A DNA stretch of 22,766 nucleotides, taken from positions 1 to 22,766 of the forward strand of contig LGRX02031512.1 in the NCBI GenBank assembly GCA_001247695.2, given 5' to 3'. This document shows, piece after piece, positions 22,174 to 22,766 of this stretch. Each line of letters starts with the position of its first letter. Position 1 is the first letter of the stretch. A model generated the notes under the pieces. The model saw only the letters and a program-made list of their open reading frames with translations. It made no database searches and was not told where the DNA came from. This DNA is from Cymbomonas tetramitiformis (lineage: Eukaryota > Chlorophyta > Pyramimonadophyceae > Pyramimonadales > Pyramimonadaceae). A program made the translations under genes and the position numbers.

Positions 22174-22552
22174 TCACGCCTCATCAGAAGCGTCAACAAA
22201 ACTCTGCAGCAGCAGCTGCGCTTTCTGCAGAGCGTGGCTCGCTTCCGCTGCTGTTGTTATCATCTCCTCATTGACAGCCCCCCGCATCTTCTTCTCCCTG
22301 CTCCAAAACCACACCCGCACGCTTCCTATGCCTCGACCCCATGCCTACAACTCACCATGTTCTTGCCACATGGGGCTGCAGACACCACAGGCAAAGCAGC
22401 AGAGCAGGGTGATGGAGACAGGGATATCTAAGCAGTGGAGCAAAGCAGCCAGAAAACACATGATGGACCACATGGTCTAGACTATCACACCTGCGCAAAA
22501 TCTTGTCATGGTGCACTACTGCAGAGGGGGCAGCAGCTGCCCGTTCGAATGC
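22174..22552 (-). CDS. Candidate last two exons of an unidentified minus-strand gene
   Basis: Two short minus-strand exons join in frame. Exon 22491-22552 follows ATTGCAG and encodes AFERAAAAPSAVVHHDKILR, ending ...GCGCAG before GTGTGA. Exon 22174-22297 follows TTTTGGAGCAG and ends at a TGA (22174-22176). The intron would be 193 bases (22298-22490) with GT-AG ends. The joined product reads REKKMRGAVNEEMITTAAEA and then a helical Ala/Gln/Leu-rich end (LQKAQLLLQSFVDASDEA), more protein-like than any continuous frame here. Earlier exons would lie to the right of 22552 and beyond the window; none is certain. I do not recognise the family. This rests on splice-site reading by eye. Confidence 0.33.
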
Positions 22553-22766
22553 CTGCAATGTCGACAAGGCCCAAAGCCCCCCTTTGATGCAGCACTCTGC
22601 AGCCGCTCGCCTTCATGCTCGGCACCTGCCTTGTGTCGCAGCATGCTGTTTGGTGGCACATCGATTTGCGGCAGAAGTCATCTGGAGTGTGCCACATGGA
22701 ATCAAACCAGACAGCAGGGAACATGGAACAGGTGGTAGATGGTGGCCGCGGAGCAGGAAGTGAGCA

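Noticed and set aside
22200..22766. Continuous plus- or minus-strand single-exon gene at the right edge
   Set aside because: All continuous frames are short (up to about 108 codons) and change character along their length; the spliced reading is better though still weak.

Overview
This is a transposon-dense stretch of a nuclear eukaryotic genome. I see no bacterial operons, rRNA or tRNA. The evidence is three reverse-transcriptase lineages, TATA-type AT-rich LTR sequence, an initiator-tRNA-like primer binding site, (TG)n and CAG microsatellites and an intron-like exon pair at the right edge. The mix of Ty3/gypsy elements, a restriction-like-endonuclease LINE and free or embedded DNA methyltransferase domains is typical of unicellular algae and other protists. 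I cannot name the organism.

Layout. (1) 1-8428 is most of a minus-strand Ty3/gypsy element, 'A'. From right to left it has a 5' LTR end and promoter with a Met-initiator-like PBS (about 8424), a 1.27 kb leader, a very long gag region (7156 to 2817, in four reading-frame segments) and a pol frame (2820 to beyond base 1). The pol frame is unbroken, starts by an ATGA overlap with the gag stop, and contains the protease and the beginning of RT. The gag region carries a tryptophan-periodic, Sfi1-like helical array, a long coiled coil, a capsid-like part and one CCHC knuckle. (2) 8936-9790 is a minus-strand cytosine-5 DNA methyltransferase-like gene, divergent from (3) a plus-strand gene for a basic Ser/Lys-rich protein (10132-10926). 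(4) 11542-about 16135 is a second, decayed gypsy element, 'B', on the minus strand: protease, RT, RNase H, poly-Q linker, Dam-like adenine methyltransferase domain, integrase. It has no gag, carries stops and a frameshift, and ends in an A-rich tract. (5) About 16312-20570 is a GC-rich non-LTR retrotransposon on the minus strand: RT, CCHC knuckle, PD-(D/E)XK endonuclease and a long low-complexity C-terminal tail, broken by frameshifts. It is flanked by microsatellite-linked repeat units. (6) 21008-21830 is a diverged, 5'-truncated second copy of the basic-protein gene and of its conserved 3' non-coding module. (7) 22174-22552 may be the last two exons of a minus-strand gene.

How the parts relate. 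A and B share closely similar protease regions, so they are one gypsy lineage in different states of decay. B and the LINE lie between the two copies of the basic-protein module, so the simplest history is an old duplication later filled by retroelements. The points most worth a second look are the Sfi1-like array in a retrotransposon gag region, the methyltransferase domains (one fused inside gypsy pol with a lost catalytic motif, one free and divergent from the repeat-family gene), and the strongly conserved non-coding block in the duplicated module. Most frame changes fit a single missing base, and five of the six such sites lie in or near G/C runs, so some 'decay' could be assembly error.
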